A DNA stretch of 64,000 nucleotides from Branchipolynoe longqiensis (GCA_030323885.1 CM059196.1:44836293-44900292); one strand, 5' to 3'. Positions 10,850 through 22,465 are shown, numbered from the stretch's first letter. Numbers and translations are program-made. The notes: generated by a model from the sequence alone, not told the origin.

Positions 10850-11290
10850 ATGGCGGAGGGAGGAAAATCTACCAGTGTAAAGGACGAACAGTCTGATAGT
10901 GTTATCGACATTGACCTGCTGGAGAAGGAGGAAAGGGAGATTAATGAGAGGATCAGGCACCTTGAGAGACGGAAGAAGCTGGCTGAACTGGAATGCGTGG
11001 AGCGAGACCTGAGTGAGGATGTGGCCAACCTCACGCTCAACCGGACCAGGGACAATAGGAGGGATCGGGAAAGCGATCGTGATGTGGACCGAATGGACGT
11101 CGCAGGGCACAAACAGAATCCTGTAGTGAGCATACGTAGAGAGGGCGACAGGCGATCGAGAGGGAGGAGCGGCAGCAAGCATCGGAGCGCGTCATATGAC
11201 TGGAGGAGGCACCGCTACCACTGGCATTCATCCAGTTTGTCCTCCTCAGATGAACATTCGACAAGCGCAGAAAGAAAGGCCCCAAAGTAA
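10850..11290 (+). CDS. Gag/ORF1-like charged coiled-coil protein, 146 aa
   Basis: Function is not recognised with certainty. The chosen ATG (10850) has G at -3 and G at +4; the frame is also open upstream to 10730. Residues about 18-65 are Glu/Lys/Arg/Leu-rich with heptad-like spacing (LLEKEEREINERIRHLERRK), predicted as a coiled coil. Residues about 80-135 are rich in Arg, Asp and Ser. There is no Cys-His zinc knuckle, protease or RT. The frame lies between direct repeats (10245 and 11458), so an N-terminal gag-like fragment of an LTR element with most of its interior deleted is the best guess. Composition differs from the low-complexity arrays around it. A host exon is the alternative. Confidence 0.4.
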   Translation: MAEGGKSTSVKDEQSDSVIDIDLLEKEEREINERIRHLERRKKLAELECVERDLSEDVANLTLNRTRDNRRDRESDRDVDRMDVAGHKQNPVVSIRREGDRRSRGRSGSKHRSASYDWRRHRYHWHSSSLSSSDEHSTSAERKAPK

Positions 11291-11438
11291 GTGGTCCCTC
11301 CGCAGACATGTAGGAGACGGAAAGGAAGTAAAAAAACTATCCCCCTTCGAACTTATAGAAGCTTCTGTGAACTGGGTAGTGGCATCGAGGGAGTCTGATG
11401 GTGTGAGGGAGTCTGACTGTTATTCCAGGGTGGAATAA
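11291..11438 (+). pseudogene. Possible frameshifted continuation of the gag-like ORF
   Basis: Directly after the stop, another frame reads 46 residues with a protein-like stretch (KLSPFELIEASVNWVVASRE) before stopping at 11438. This fits a +1 or -1 shift in a decayed gag, but could be chance. Confidence 0.25.
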
Positions 11439-11457
11439 CAGTAACAAGGAGGGACGA

Positions 11458-11622
11458 TGTTCCGCCATTTCATATATCGATAATTAATTACCCAATCTAT
11501 ATACTTGGTGTTGATACCTACAGCTAACCACACTGATGGGACCAGTGGCGCCACCATCGGCCCTCTTCGTCCCTAACGGCACGCCCACATTTTCACTTGC
11601 ACCAGGGATATGAATATATATA
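11458..11622 (+). repeat. LTR-like direct repeat, right copy
   Basis: Preceded by a purine run (AACAAGGAGGGACGA) that could act as a polypurine tract. It starts TGTTCCGCC and ends in a (TA)n expansion. Divergence from the left copy is visible, so the element is old. Confidence 0.5.
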
Positions 11623-11654
11623 TATATATATATAAATCTATATATTTATATTAT

Positions 11655-11810
11655 ATATGTAGCGAGGTAAAATTCCACATGCACATGCCAGGTGAAATTC
11701 CACATGCACAGGTAGGCGTGGGTTGTTTGATTTCACCAGGGAGTTTAGATAATCTAACGGACTCTATCCCGTGAATGGCAGAAGTGTGGATCCTGCTCTA
11801 GATGCTATTT
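11655..11810 (+). mobile_element. Degenerate SINE-C-like copy
   Basis: CCACATGCACAGGTAGGCGTGGG block, then an eroded tRNA-like core without an intact B box. Confidence 0.4.
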
Positions 11811-11930
11811 TTCTCATTTGGAAACCTTCCCCATAACATTGGTGCCATTACCGGGATATGTTAGAACTAACGTGTGCTATAGTGTTGAGCCACCATTGCG
11901 TATGTTCACTACCTGGGTATTTGTAATCGT

Positions 11931-11984
11931 CCCTCCTGATATGACCTTAGATGTTGCTAGGATGTAAAACAACAACAAACAAAC
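11931..11984 (+). mobile_element. 54-bp alpha-tail insertion with perfect TSD
   Basis: The insert is only the alpha-tail end (CTGATATGACCTTAGATGTT to ACAACAACAAACAAAC). It is flanked by a perfect 12-bp duplication ATTTGTAATCGT at 11919-11930 and 11985-11996: an extremely 5'-truncated retroposon insertion. Confidence 0.9.
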
Positions 11985-12009
11985 ATTTGTAATCGTAAGT
12001 TTGATACAT

Positions 12010-12200
12010 ACAATTCCAGCGGTTCGTGTGTAGTGAGGTGCACTGATCTCCCCATGTGAAATGCGACTTGCACAGGTAGGCATGGAGTAGGGTGATTGCA
12101 TCAGAGCGCCTTGATAAACAAATGGTTAGGACACTAGCCCTGGAATGGCAGAAGTATGGGTTCGAGTCCCACTATAGGCAAATGTTTCATGTTTCACATT
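12010..12200 (+). mobile_element. SINE-C copy
   Basis: Upstream block GCACTGATCTCCCCATG and GCACAGGTAGGCATGG, then AAATGGTTAGGACACTAGCC and B box GGGTTCGAGTCCCAC. Confidence 0.65.
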
Positions 12201-12597
12201 TGCAAAAACACACACACAACATCTATGTATGTATCTATATATATATATGTGTATATATGTAGTATAATGTATTATACATATTATTTTGAATGGAGTATGT
12301 ATGTGAAGGTGCCGAGTTCAAATCCCAAGCACGGGAGTAGCCTGGTCAACACTCTAATTGCTATTCAGTTGGATACTCAAATAGAATAGCACAGCCTGCA
12401 TTCTGCACCGAGCCACAACACTAGATGGGAGATTGTCCCAGGAATAAAAAAAAAAAAACTCACAAACATGTTAATGGACAATTTCCTGTTACTTGAGTAG
12501 TTTCAAGGAGTTCTTTGTTAGTTGTTAGTCAGTAAAAATCGGTGGGCCTAATTGAGGACCAGCCAGAGATATTCTCTCACCCCCACACTTGTGTTTG

Positions 12598-12610
12598 CAC
12601 ACAATGTCTG

Positions 12611-12664
<54 letters not shown>

Positions 12665-12665
12665 T
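12598..12665. repeat. (TA)n microsatellite
   Basis: Near-pure TA dinucleotides. Confidence 0.95.
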
Positions 12666-12774
12666 ACAGTAAAACTTCTAACAGACCACCTCCACAGATC
12701 GACCACTCCCCTATATCGATCGCTTTATTTGGGTCCCAAGCGATCGTCCATATAATACTATTGCACTATATATA

Positions 12775-13030
12775 TATAAAGGGATTGAATGACAATGGGA
12801 GAGCCCGTAGTACAGGTGGAGGCCGAAGGTGGCGCCACCAGTAGCAGTATGTAGTATAGGAGGTGAATACATCGAGGACAATGGTTGGTAGATAATGAAA
12901 TAGAAGAATAATAATATTAATTCCCTTCCGTGCCTTTATACTCGCATAATGCTTATACATCATATATATATATATATATAGATATATATATATATATACG
13001 TTGTATATACGTAGGTATATATATATATAC
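12775..13030 (-). repeat. TA-associated repeat with (TA)n, copy 3
   Basis: On the minus strand the order is (TA)n, TGATGTATAAGCATTATGCG, AGTATAAAGGCACGGAAGG, ATT run, then GGTGGCGCCACC. It is the clearest copy of the family. Confidence 0.6.
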
Positions 13031-13309
13031 ATACATTATTACTACCGGAGAGCCTGTCCAGCAGACTAATCCAGCGTGCACTAATTGTACACGCCGGTAA
13101 CTGGGGGTGTTCACCTTTAGCACGACCGTACGATGAATATTAGATTGGCTAATTAAGGAGGTGGTATTCAGCAGGAAGTCGAGTGTGCCAAAACCGCACA
13201 AGACCCGTAGTCGCCAGAGGCCGTTGTGTGGCTTCCGGCATCCCTGGCATCCCCAGCGTCCCCACCACTTGAAGCCGCCTCCACTTTACCTACTCTCCCT
13301 CACATCACA

Positions 13310-14110
13310 TCCTTATGCACATACATCTCCACCACCATAGCAACCACCCCACCACCACGACCACCACGATCTCCACCACTTCCATCTTCACCGCCACCTC
13401 TACCACCACCACTACCACCACTACCACCACCGCACCCCACCCTACCAGCACCATCACCAACCCCACCTCCAAAACCACTACCATCTCCACCCCCTTCACC
13501 ACCACCACCTCCACCACCATCTCTACCACCACCATCACCACCTCTGCCACCTCCGCCACCACCAACATCACCAACGCTACCATCACTTCCACCACCGCTA
13601 CCACCACCACTACCACCACCCCCACCCTACCACCACCATCACCACCCCACCTCCAAAACCACCACCACCACACCACCACCACCAGATCCTCCACCACCAC
13701 CATTTCCCCCGTCCACCACCACCCGTCCACCACCACCCGTCCACCACCACCCCTCCACCACCACCCCTCCACCACCTTCCCATCCACCACCACCTCCTCC
13801 ACCACCACCACCTCCAATACCACATCCACCATCTCCTCCACCACCTCCCCTACTACAACCACCACCCCGACCCCCACCACCATCTCCACTACCACCACCA
13901 TCACCACCACCTCCACCACCTCTTCCACCATCTCCCCTACTACAACTACCACCCCCACCACAGACACTACCACCACCACCTCCACTACCACCACCACCAT
14001 CACCACCACCGGCTCCACCAACAACACCATCACCACCGTCCCTACCCGCTCCTCACCACCACCACCACCACCTCCACCTCCACCTCCACCTCCACCTCCA
14101 CCTTGCCGGC
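13310..14110. repeat. (CCA)n-type array, 0.8 kb
   Basis: CCA/CAC trinucleotides with TCC and CCC interruptions give long Pro-rich, Thr-rich and Val-rich frames in several phases. Simultaneous openness in many frames argues against a gene. Confidence 0.95.
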
Positions 14111-14574
14111 ATCACGAGTGTGGAGCCTGTGACCTTCACGTTGACCTTGGCTGCAGTGGCTGCCGACTCATGGCCTTTACCATCTACGCGCCTGCTGTGT
14201 GGCCAGAGGAACCTAGGTAAACATAGTGGGCTGCAAAAAACAAACACAAACAAGCAACAAACCTAACCAAGCAGTCACTAGTTTTAGCGTCGATGTTGTT
14301 TTTATTTTAAATGCTAGCACACACTCATATCTCAAGACGGATGCTGTTGCCCGGAAGTGGAGATGGGAGAGGTGTGAAGAGAATGGATGTTGTAGTGCTG
14401 CTTCATGTGTGAACGGTGTAAATTTAAAGATCGTAAACAAGCTCGTCCTTTTTTTCTCATCCTGAGAGAAATACAGCCCGGGCTGGGATATACCCTTATA
14501 ATTAAAGCAACTCAAAATCAACAATAAGACGCCCAAGCAAGTATATATTCTATATACTATATTAGTATTATATA

Positions 14575-15015
14575 TATATAATGTGTAATATATATGCATA
14601 TTATGGATAATTTATATTCTATATATTATATATTAAATTCTATAGTCTATATTCTATTCTATATTCTATTCGATATTCTATTCTATATTCTATTCTATAT
14701 TCTATTCTATAGTCTATTCTATTATATATTCTATTCTATATTCTGTTATATTTTCTGTTCTATTTTCTGTTCTATTTTCTGTTCTATATTCTGTTCTATA
14801 TTCTGTTCTATATTCTGTTCTTTATTCTGTTCTATATTCTGTCCTATATTCTGTTCTATATGTTGTTCTATATTATGTTCTAAATTTTGTTCTATATTCT
14901 GTTTCATATTCTATTCCATATTCTATTCCATATTCTCTTCCATATTCTATTCCATATTCTATTCCATATTCTATTCCATATTCTATTCCATATTCTATTC
15001 TATATTATATTGTAT
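14575..15015. repeat. (TATTC)n pentamer array
   Basis: TATTCTATTC/TATTCTGTTC/TATTCCATAT variants occupy successive blocks, so the array evolved by local spread of variants. The Tyr/Ile/Phe frame is compositional. Confidence 0.95.
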
Positions 15016-15199
15016 CCATTGTACAACATAAATGTCATTATATATTCTATGTATTCTATATCCTACATATTCAGTGATTAAAGTTATAAAGCGATCGTTG
15101 GATCGTGGGATCAGTTTAATAAATTACCTTTGAATTAAAGAATTAAAGAATGTCGGGTCCAATGAATCATCGTGTTATATCTGAATTCGCAGAAAATAA

Positions 15200-15530
15200 G
15201 GGATAGTAAAATCCGGGGTTCACTGTATATTATATATTACATTTTATATGATAGATGATGTATAATATATTATACATCTTTGTTCGTAATACATATTATA
15301 TATTATCTATATCATATAATATTGTGTCTATGTTTTATATTATGTTACATATATCATACATATATTATTTTCATGACACACTATTACGCACAGTATATAA
15401 TATATAGTATATATCATATATAATATATATATAATATAGCATTTATATATTTTATACTATATTATATAATATATTATAAATATCTAACATTTATTATATA
15501 TATTACAAATATTAAATCACATTCACCATT
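15200..15530. repeat. TA/palindrome-rich AT block
   Basis: Dense TATATA, ATATAT and TAATATAT words without a fixed unit. No gene is seen. Confidence 0.7.
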
Positions 15531-15923
15531 AGGTGATGTATTTGTTTATATTCATATTTATCTCACAAGGAAATTATGCATACTCTGAACCCACTCTTAG
15601 ACATTATTTTACAGAATAATTATCTCAGTTTTTTTTTATGAAAGGTACTCACAATCGGAAAAAAGGTATTTCCACACGACAACCACGGCCCGCCCATCTC
15701 ATTAACTGTGAAACAAAAAGTATATATACACTTTGAAGTGAAGTGGCCAGAGAACCGGAAGTGTGAGGTTCAGTTCCGGTCTCACTATGGCGACTTGTTA
15801 GACGCAGTTGGGAAATGGCGGAATGATACCTGGTGGATACAGAGGGGAGCGAGAGGAAGCGGATAGATCCCAATAAAGGCTAAGTAAGGGCAGCCAGCAA
15901 AACCTCACGCAATGCCTTCACAT

Positions 15924-16445
15924 GGCCAGATGGGATGGCTGATTGAGTTGAGCATCCAACTCCTGCTTTGGTAGGTCGGGGGATTCAAATCCTTTGTTTT
16001 GAACTGTGGCCATCTCAAACCAATGACTTTGTTGTTGAAGATTTATACTGCCTATCATGGATAAGCCTGAATAGGCTTGTTTTCACCATTAGACAGTTTG
16101 TCGATAGAAAGCCCGAGTCTACACTTTTACCGACCCAAGGGATTTTTAACCTCCCACACCACATAGACATGGTATGAGAGCAACTGGCCTTTGATGACGC
16201 TGTAAGTTATACACAGCGTTGGAAATCCAAATTGGTAGAGGTGGAGGCACAGGGAATCGAACCACTGACCGTCAGATTAGGAATCCGACCTAGAAAAAAG
16301 TCAGACACTCTAACCACTCCACCACAGAGGACACCAACAAATTGATACTCGTCGTTATCTAGCCAGGTACAATCTCATCACTAGCAGAGGGCAACTGGAA
16401 TGAGGCAGACCAATTGTCCGCGATTGAAATTTCTCCTGCTTAATT
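15924..16445 (+). mobile_element. SINE-A with beta tail, interrupted by SINE-B
   Basis: The head (GGATGGCTGATTGAGTTGAG) and CAAACCAATGACTT lie left of 16033. The body resumes at about 16336 (AAATTGATACTCGTCG) and ends in the beta tail. SINE-B inserted between them, so it is younger. Confidence 0.75.
16033..16334 (-). mobile_element. SINE-B with gamma tail
   Basis: The minus-strand head resembles a tRNA with a long variable arm (GGTCAGACTC/CTAACCACTCC blocks). The tail is gamma, with hairpin AAGCCT/AGGCTT at 16063-16078. It is inserted in SINE-A. Confidence 0.85.
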
Positions 16446-16462
16446 GACAACCACACCAGAAC

Positions 16463-16692
16463 CAGACGGGATGGCCGAATGAGGTAGAGCATCATCCGCC
16501 TCCCAGATTGGTAGATCGTGGGATCATGGGTTCGAATCCTGGTCGAGTCAAACCAATGACTTAAAAATTGATACTTATAGCTTCCTAGCCAGGCGCTCTG
16601 CATTATTAGGATAGGGCAAGGAGCAGTGGAATGAGGAAGACGAATCGTCCACGATTGAAATTGCCCCTGCTTAAACAACTAATGTACCAACA
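16463..16692 (+). mobile_element. SINE-A1 with beta tail
   Basis: Full A1 head with GGGTTCGAATCCTGG, body to GGATAGGGCAAGGAG, then a direct switch to the beta tail ending AACAACTAATGTACCAAC. Tail hairpin AATCG/CGATT with loop TCCA. Confidence 0.9.
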
Positions 16693-16794
16693 AAAATATA
16701 CCCAAAGAATAACAACAAAAAAGATGCAAAATGGCGCTCTCACCAAAAGAGCTCTCAGATTATGATGTATAAAACATTGTGGCGGTCTCAACTC

Positions 16795-17250
16795 AACAGG
16801 CTAAAATAGTTATACCAGAGCTGATTGTTGTGTGTGTGGTTAGGATGTCCACATCCCATTTTACAAATATCGACCAGCGGATTCATCCCCAACTGAGTCA
16901 ATCCAAAAACTTACAATATGTCTATTTGTCGCTACCTTATCAGGATAACATGACTCAGTGGGAAATGTGTAATCTCCTGGTTCAAGGTTATTAATTGATG
17001 TGGTTGGATCAATTTCAGAATAACATGACTCAATGGGAAATTTGTAAACAGGTTCAAGGTCAGGAAAACGTGACTGGTTTGCTGAGTATCAAAATAATGT
17101 AACTGAATGGGATAATGGGTTATGGTATCGATGGCCCAGTCTTTCAAAGGGGCAGCCCTATCAAGTTTGTCATGAGTGTGCACTCTCACAAGTCGGTACC
17201 CATCCTGATATGACCTCAGATGTTGTCAGGATGCAAAAGCCAAACAATTT
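16795..17250 (+). mobile_element. Degenerate SINE-A with repeated tail segments
   Basis: Eroded head, then three copies of a GGATAACATGACTCAGTGGG-type alpha segment, then an alpha end with stem CATCCT/AGGATG. Confidence 0.6.
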
Positions 17251-17516
17251 AAACATAGCCACTAAGATGAGTGGAAGGCGTCTTTTTCCTTCAGCGCAAG
17301 TTGCAAAATTAGTCGTTAAGGCCGCAGGGGGCGCTGATGGTGGGGAGCTTCTCATTGCTCAAAGCTTCGTGGGGTCATGGGTGTGGGAATCTGAGGTAGG
17401 CAGAAGAGCTGGACTCTCTGATCCCTCCCCACGAACCAACGCAGGCGCAATTATGGACCAATTAGTGTTATAGGCTCTTTTCATGGTCTTCCTTCACTGA
17501 AATATGCATCGAGATT

Positions 17517-18653
17517 TTAAAGGTGCATAGTCAGACGGCTTTGGTAGGTTTGCCCTAGTGTTGAGATAAATATATCAGGTTGATCCGTATCACCATACTG
17601 TCCATTAATCCAGGTTAACTTTGATAAAAAGAATTGCTAATTTTGGAACAATTTCAGCTGAAGGAACCCAACATAATTTTAGCAAGTTGCCCAATTTCCC
17701 AAATGACTTCTGATGTGGGCTGACCTACTGATAGTAGTACATCATGAGTGATCATACTGAACAAATTACCTTAACTGTTCCCCTTCAGAGCTAGGAGGGG
17801 GAACCCTGAACTTAGGTGACCTTAGGTGACCTTAGGAGTAATTATCTCTGACCTTACTATTGTTCTCGGTGACCTTTATATCATATTCCCAGATATGGGT
17901 TGTGGTGTAGGTTGCCCGGTTATTCAAAGAGGCAACACTATAAAGTTGCCCTGTGAGTGTGTTTTGTGTGAGTTAAGGAATTAAAACGAGCTGATATAAT
18001 CACTCATGATATACTATTGGTAGCCTGGTATCCTTAGAATGAAGGGACGATGAATAAGGTCACCAGATTGACCTAATTGTGTAGTGGCCTCCCTGTATAA
18101 CGGCTGTCTCAAAGTAGGTGTCCAAAGGGAGAGGGCCATAAATTCACTGATTGCCAAATCCCAAATCATTAGTTAATTGATCAACACAAGACCAGTACAG
18201 TATATAGTGGCATTTATTCTTCCTATTCAGCTTGTTACAGTTAGAGTCATGATATGAGATTTAGAGTTTGAGGTTTCCAGGCACTTAACCCTATAGAGAC
18301 AGTTCTTACAGTAGTTGGGTGGGACGGTGAATCTAAACTGGAGAAAACACGTCCGATCGATTGAAACGCTCTGGTCGAAGTATCTGGATTTGTAATATGT
18401 CACGATTTGTTAATGAGAATTACGCTAGATGGCGCATCGAGCGGCGACCATTTATTGTTTACTGAGACAATGGTAGGGGGCGCCAGAGATCGCGTCCATA
18501 GTTACTGAGTGTGTGTCAGTCTTGCGCGCTCAATTACCCACATTGCAAGCAACATGGAAAAAACATCAGTATCTAAGTTGGATTATATAGAATCAAATGT
18601 GGGTAAGGGCTTTGGTTTTGAAAATACATGTTTCATCAGACGAGGCAACTTTA
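17517..18653 (-). mobile_element. MITE-1, long form, minus strand
   Basis: It begins on the plus strand with TTAAAGGTGCATAGTCAGAC and ends at GGCAACTTTAG. Its interior (about 18225-18555) matches the extra interior of the 1309-2181 copy in reverse, including the TTAAGTGCCTG and TAATTACCCA blocks. A stretch near 17885-17962 resembles an alpha-tail fragment. Strong divergence suggests age. Confidence 0.6.
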
Positions 18654-18738
18654 GCAATATCGCGATTCCAATTTGTGTATACCCGCCTACCACCCCTGCC
18701 CGAACGCTAGGCTCCTCGGTGGGTGTATTGCGGGAATA

Positions 18739-18945
18739 AGGCGGATTATTTGGTTGTCGGCGAGTCCACTGTGGGATTAGGGGTGCAAGGGTTTCATTAG
18801 CGGGGCCTTGTGCTCCCAGAATTCTCTCATGTGTGTATGGTGGGCATACGGCCGATTATTTGGTTGTGGGCGAGTCCACTGTGGGATTAGGGGTGCAAGG
18901 GTTTCATTAGCAGGGCCTTGGGCTCCCAGAAGTCCCCTCATTTCC
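18739..18945 (+). repeat. 110-bp tandem duplication
   Basis: GCGAGTCCACTGTGGGATTA and the next 55 bp occur twice at 110-bp offset with very few differences, so the duplication is recent. Confidence 0.9.
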
Positions 18946-18969
18946 GGATTGCAGTCGGCGACTTCTCAC

Positions 18970-19015
18970 GGGGGTGGGGTTGGGGGGGTTGGGGGGGGGG
19001 GGGGGGGGGGGGGAA
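18970..19015. repeat. Long G-tract
   Basis: G-rich stretch with a long pure run; possible quadruplex or assembly-sensitive site. Confidence 0.9.
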
Positions 19016-19609
19016 TTGCATCTGTTGTGGATTGCTTAATGAGGTATCGCGAGTTCTCTCGGGAACAGCGACAGGCGTGATGGAGTTAGCCTCAGTTGCA
19101 CTGCCCCCCACCCCCCCTCTCCCAATCACAAATGGAAGTATGTATTACCAGACTGAAACTTTGAATCCTCGAATAATCTATCCCATCATCACGAACAAGC
19201 TGGTTACATGAACTATTACGTGTAGTCAAAAACGCGCCGCAGGTAATTAGTAACCTTATATGCATAACGCTGCACCGAACCACACTCTATTCAACGGAAT
19301 ACACAAACTATTCTACCAATACTAGTACTAATACTACCACTAATACTGAATTTAGAAATGCTCTACCCCAACACGGCAACAATTATGCTATTCAAACTGC
19401 AGGTATACAGACTTGTGAAGGGAAATCATAACCTAACCATGACGTAACTGAATGATAGCTATTCAATACACATATGCACAGATTTTGCATAATACGTTTT
19501 ACATCACATATAAATAGTAACAATTACAAAATACACATAGGACAACGGGGAATAATCCCATGATTAACAAACAATATGGGTATAAGTCGTGACCTTACTA
19601 TGAAAAGGT

Positions 19610-19830
19610 TCTATCTGACAAAATGGTGCTTTCAAGATAATGAGGACTGAAGCTGTGTAACTGCATGATAGCAAAGCAGAGAGAACAATATTATTTTTAA
19701 TATATCTCAGTGAAAAATACCAGTTGAGCAACAGTTGTGTAACTGCATGATAGCCTTTTGTAGATAGAACTTTTTTACATCCATAACACCAATTCGGTCA
19801 CTTCGTCAGATAGAACCTTTTTATAGAAAG
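19610..19830 (+). repeat. Local duplication of GTGTAACTGCATGATAGC
   Basis: The 18-mer and neighbouring words recur twice; TCAGATAGAACCTTTTTATA also repeats. Otherwise nothing is recognised. Confidence 0.6.
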
Positions 19831-19907
19831 GTCACAAAGTGTTGATATATCACACAATGAGATATTTCACGCTTTGTGTTATAATTATAATTTATGCTAG
19901 TGATTTT

Positions 19908-20240
19908 ATGAACCAGCATTGCATGACAATAAATGACAATATTCGCCACATTGTTATGTCCATGAATTTCAAATGAACCAACATTTCATGAAGAAATGGC
20001 AATATTCGATACATTTTTATGTCCATGGATTTCAAATGAACCAACGTTTCATGAAATAAATGGCAATATTCAACACATTTCTATGTCCATGAATTTCAAA
20101 TGAACCAACATTCCATGACAATAAATTGCAATATTCAACACATTTTGAAGTCCATGAATTTCAAATGAACCAACATTTCATGAATAAATGGCAATATTCA
20201 ACACATTTTAATGTCGATGAATTTCAAATGAAAATAGTAT
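19908..20240 (+). repeat. ~66-bp tandem repeat, 5 copies
   Basis: ATTTCAAATGAACCAACATT and TGGCAATATTCAACACATTT blocks repeat at about 60-66 bp spacing. Confidence 0.9.
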
Positions 20241-20433
20241 TTCATAGTATTTCTTGGTCAGATCCAAGCAAACTAATATTAGTAATCTAGTTGTCAATCT
20301 ACTGTATATTACTATCTGTCAACAGTTTTGTAGTCCCAATATAGCTTTGTTGTTTGTGAGAGTTTAATAGTTTGTAGATGAACACCAGTTTGTAGATGAA
20401 TTGTTCTGTATGAATAACTTAAGAAGGAACAAA

Positions 20434-20830
20434 TTTCATCACATTTTAGCTGAGCTGTCCTCACAGACTCGCTTTTGTAAAATGATTAAGGATATCAAGA
20501 AATAATTTCATCACCTTTTAGCTGAGCTGTCCTCACAGACTCGCTTTTGCACCTTCTAATCATTTGAGCTGAGCTCCCAACAGACACTCGCTTTTGAAAA
20601 ATGTAGAGTTCATTCAATGTCCTAGGCATTACCTATGCCTCCCCAGTCATTATCTCTGCCAAAAGCGTGGAAAGACTCATGCAACGCCTAGCGACGATGA
20701 GAAGAAAAGAAGATCTTCTGATCATTTGAGCTGCTCCAACAGCACCGCTTTGAAAAATGATTAAGACTTCTTCAATGCCATAGGCATTACGTATGCCTCC
20801 CCAGGCATTATCTATTGCCATTGCCATGCA
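20434..20830 (+). repeat. Degenerate compound tandem repeat
   Basis: Motif GAGCTG...CAGACTCGCTTTTG occurs four times (20449, 20517, 20568, 20727). ATAGGCATTACCTATGCCTC-type palindromes occur twice (about 20622 and 20781). Confidence 0.75.
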
Positions 20831-20839
20831 AAAACAGAG

Positions 20840-22150
20840 AAGAGTATATCTGAAAAATATTATCATTATTTTTGTATTTATTTTTATTAAATAAATAATT
20901 AAAAAATATATAATTATATTATATTTATTAAGTAATATCAATATATAGAATAATTCTTTATAGAAATGGAAAGTGATTTAAGAAAGTTAACTTAATTAGT
21001 ATTACATTTAATATTTTTATATTTGTTTTTATGTTTTGTAATACATATAGTAATATAGAATAGGTTCTCTAGATATCGTAGTAATTTTATTTCATTTTTC
21101 TAAATGTCATAGGTATTTAGTTATGCATTTCAAACAATATAAACACATGCATGGAACTCTATCACAGTTCTGACTGATGACATCATGCCAATGCCAATCT
21201 TTTGTCATCTACAACAAAAAGAATTTTATGCATGACAAAACTCTCATGTACATCATGTTTTGTCTAATTTCACTTCAACCGCCAGCGAAATAACTCTAAA
21301 TGCAGCTTCAGTCAAGCTCGATGAAAACGGTAGTTGCTTCATGCGTGCGGCCGTCGACACCCAATAAGAATAGACTCCCTTGCTGAGCATCTGATTATTT
21401 ATAAACGGATACCATATATTCGCGAAAATGTTACTCGTTCCCGAATAGAAGAACTGTATCTGCTATTCGCCTTCACTTCTCCCCAAGTGAGTATGATGAG
21501 TATCAAAAGAGTATATCGATTAGTAGTCGGAAATAAATTTTCAGGATTGAGAAATTACTATGATTATTACAGTAATGCATGAATCAAGGTGCTGTGTCAT
21601 GTGGTCTTGGTCCTCTATGCACCTGCTGAGTAAGATTTTTGGAACTAGAAAAGTTAATAATACTCAATGCTGTCTCTCAAGCACGAGCATGCAACATCTT
21701 TGATTTCTTGCATTCATCTCCACATCCAGAGTTTCACTTCTCCACCTGCTTAGTCTACCCCGAAAACAAATCCAGAGCATCTAAGTTTCAACAGAGCTAT
21801 ATGGTGTACAGTTTTAACCAACTCAGAACATTTCCATCATTACTGTGACAGTTCAGAGGATTTCCAGTAGATAAACAAGTTTCAGCTCAATCAGCTGCCA
21901 TGTTACGTAATAAGCCAAGTGCACACCTGTACTAGACCTGGCTACAAACAATTAACCTAGATAAATAGAAAGTTAATGGGAAAAGAATTCATCTGTTAAT
22001 TGTTAGCGTGACATTATGCTAACCCTCGGTGTACATTTTACCATCCATGTCATGATAGAATAACAAGATTTATTTGATACATGGATGTACATGACAATGT
22101 CTATACAACTACGTCCATGTTTATACCATTTCTCCATTTTATTTATTTAT
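20840..22150. other. AT-rich sequence, no gene seen
   Basis: Poly-T/TTA-rich at 20860-21120, then unremarkable sequence. Frames of about 70-80 aa occur (21334-21582) without recognisable features. Confidence 0.5.
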
Positions 22151-22465
22151 ATTTTTTTTTTGGTCCATTAGTTGTTTAAGCAGGGGAAATTTCAGTCATA
22201 GACAACTGGTCTTCCTCATTCCACTGCTGGTCGATAGAAAGCCCGAGCCTACACTTTTACCAACCCAAGGGATTTTTAACCTCCCACACCACATAGACAT
22301 GGTATGAGAGCAACCGGCCTTTGATGACGCTGTAAGTTACACACAGCGGTGGAAATCCAAATTGGCAGAGCTGGGGGCACGGGGGATTGAACCGCCGACC
22401 CTCAGATTAGGAGTCTGACCTAGAAAAAGGTCAGACACTCTAACCACTCCCCCACAGAGAACGCC
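22151..22465 (-). mobile_element. SINE-B with beta tail, full length
   Basis: The left edge is a T run (the poly-A side), then the beta tail with hairpin CAGTTG/TGACTG, body and head ending CAGAGAACGCC. The head is shared with the gamma-tailed SINE-B copies. Confidence 0.9.

Noticed and set aside
13226..14266. 346-codon Pro-rich and 301-codon Thr/Pro-rich frames
   Set aside because: They overlap in two plus phases and one minus phase over a CCA array; no non-repetitive domain is present.
14594..15031. Phe/Ile/Tyr-rich membrane-like protein
   Set aside because: Product of the TATTC array; hydrophobicity is compositional.
21334..21582. 82-codon plus frame in AT-rich DNA
   Set aside because: Ordinary composition but no recognisable motif, splice context or second piece; this length is expected by chance in 64 kb.
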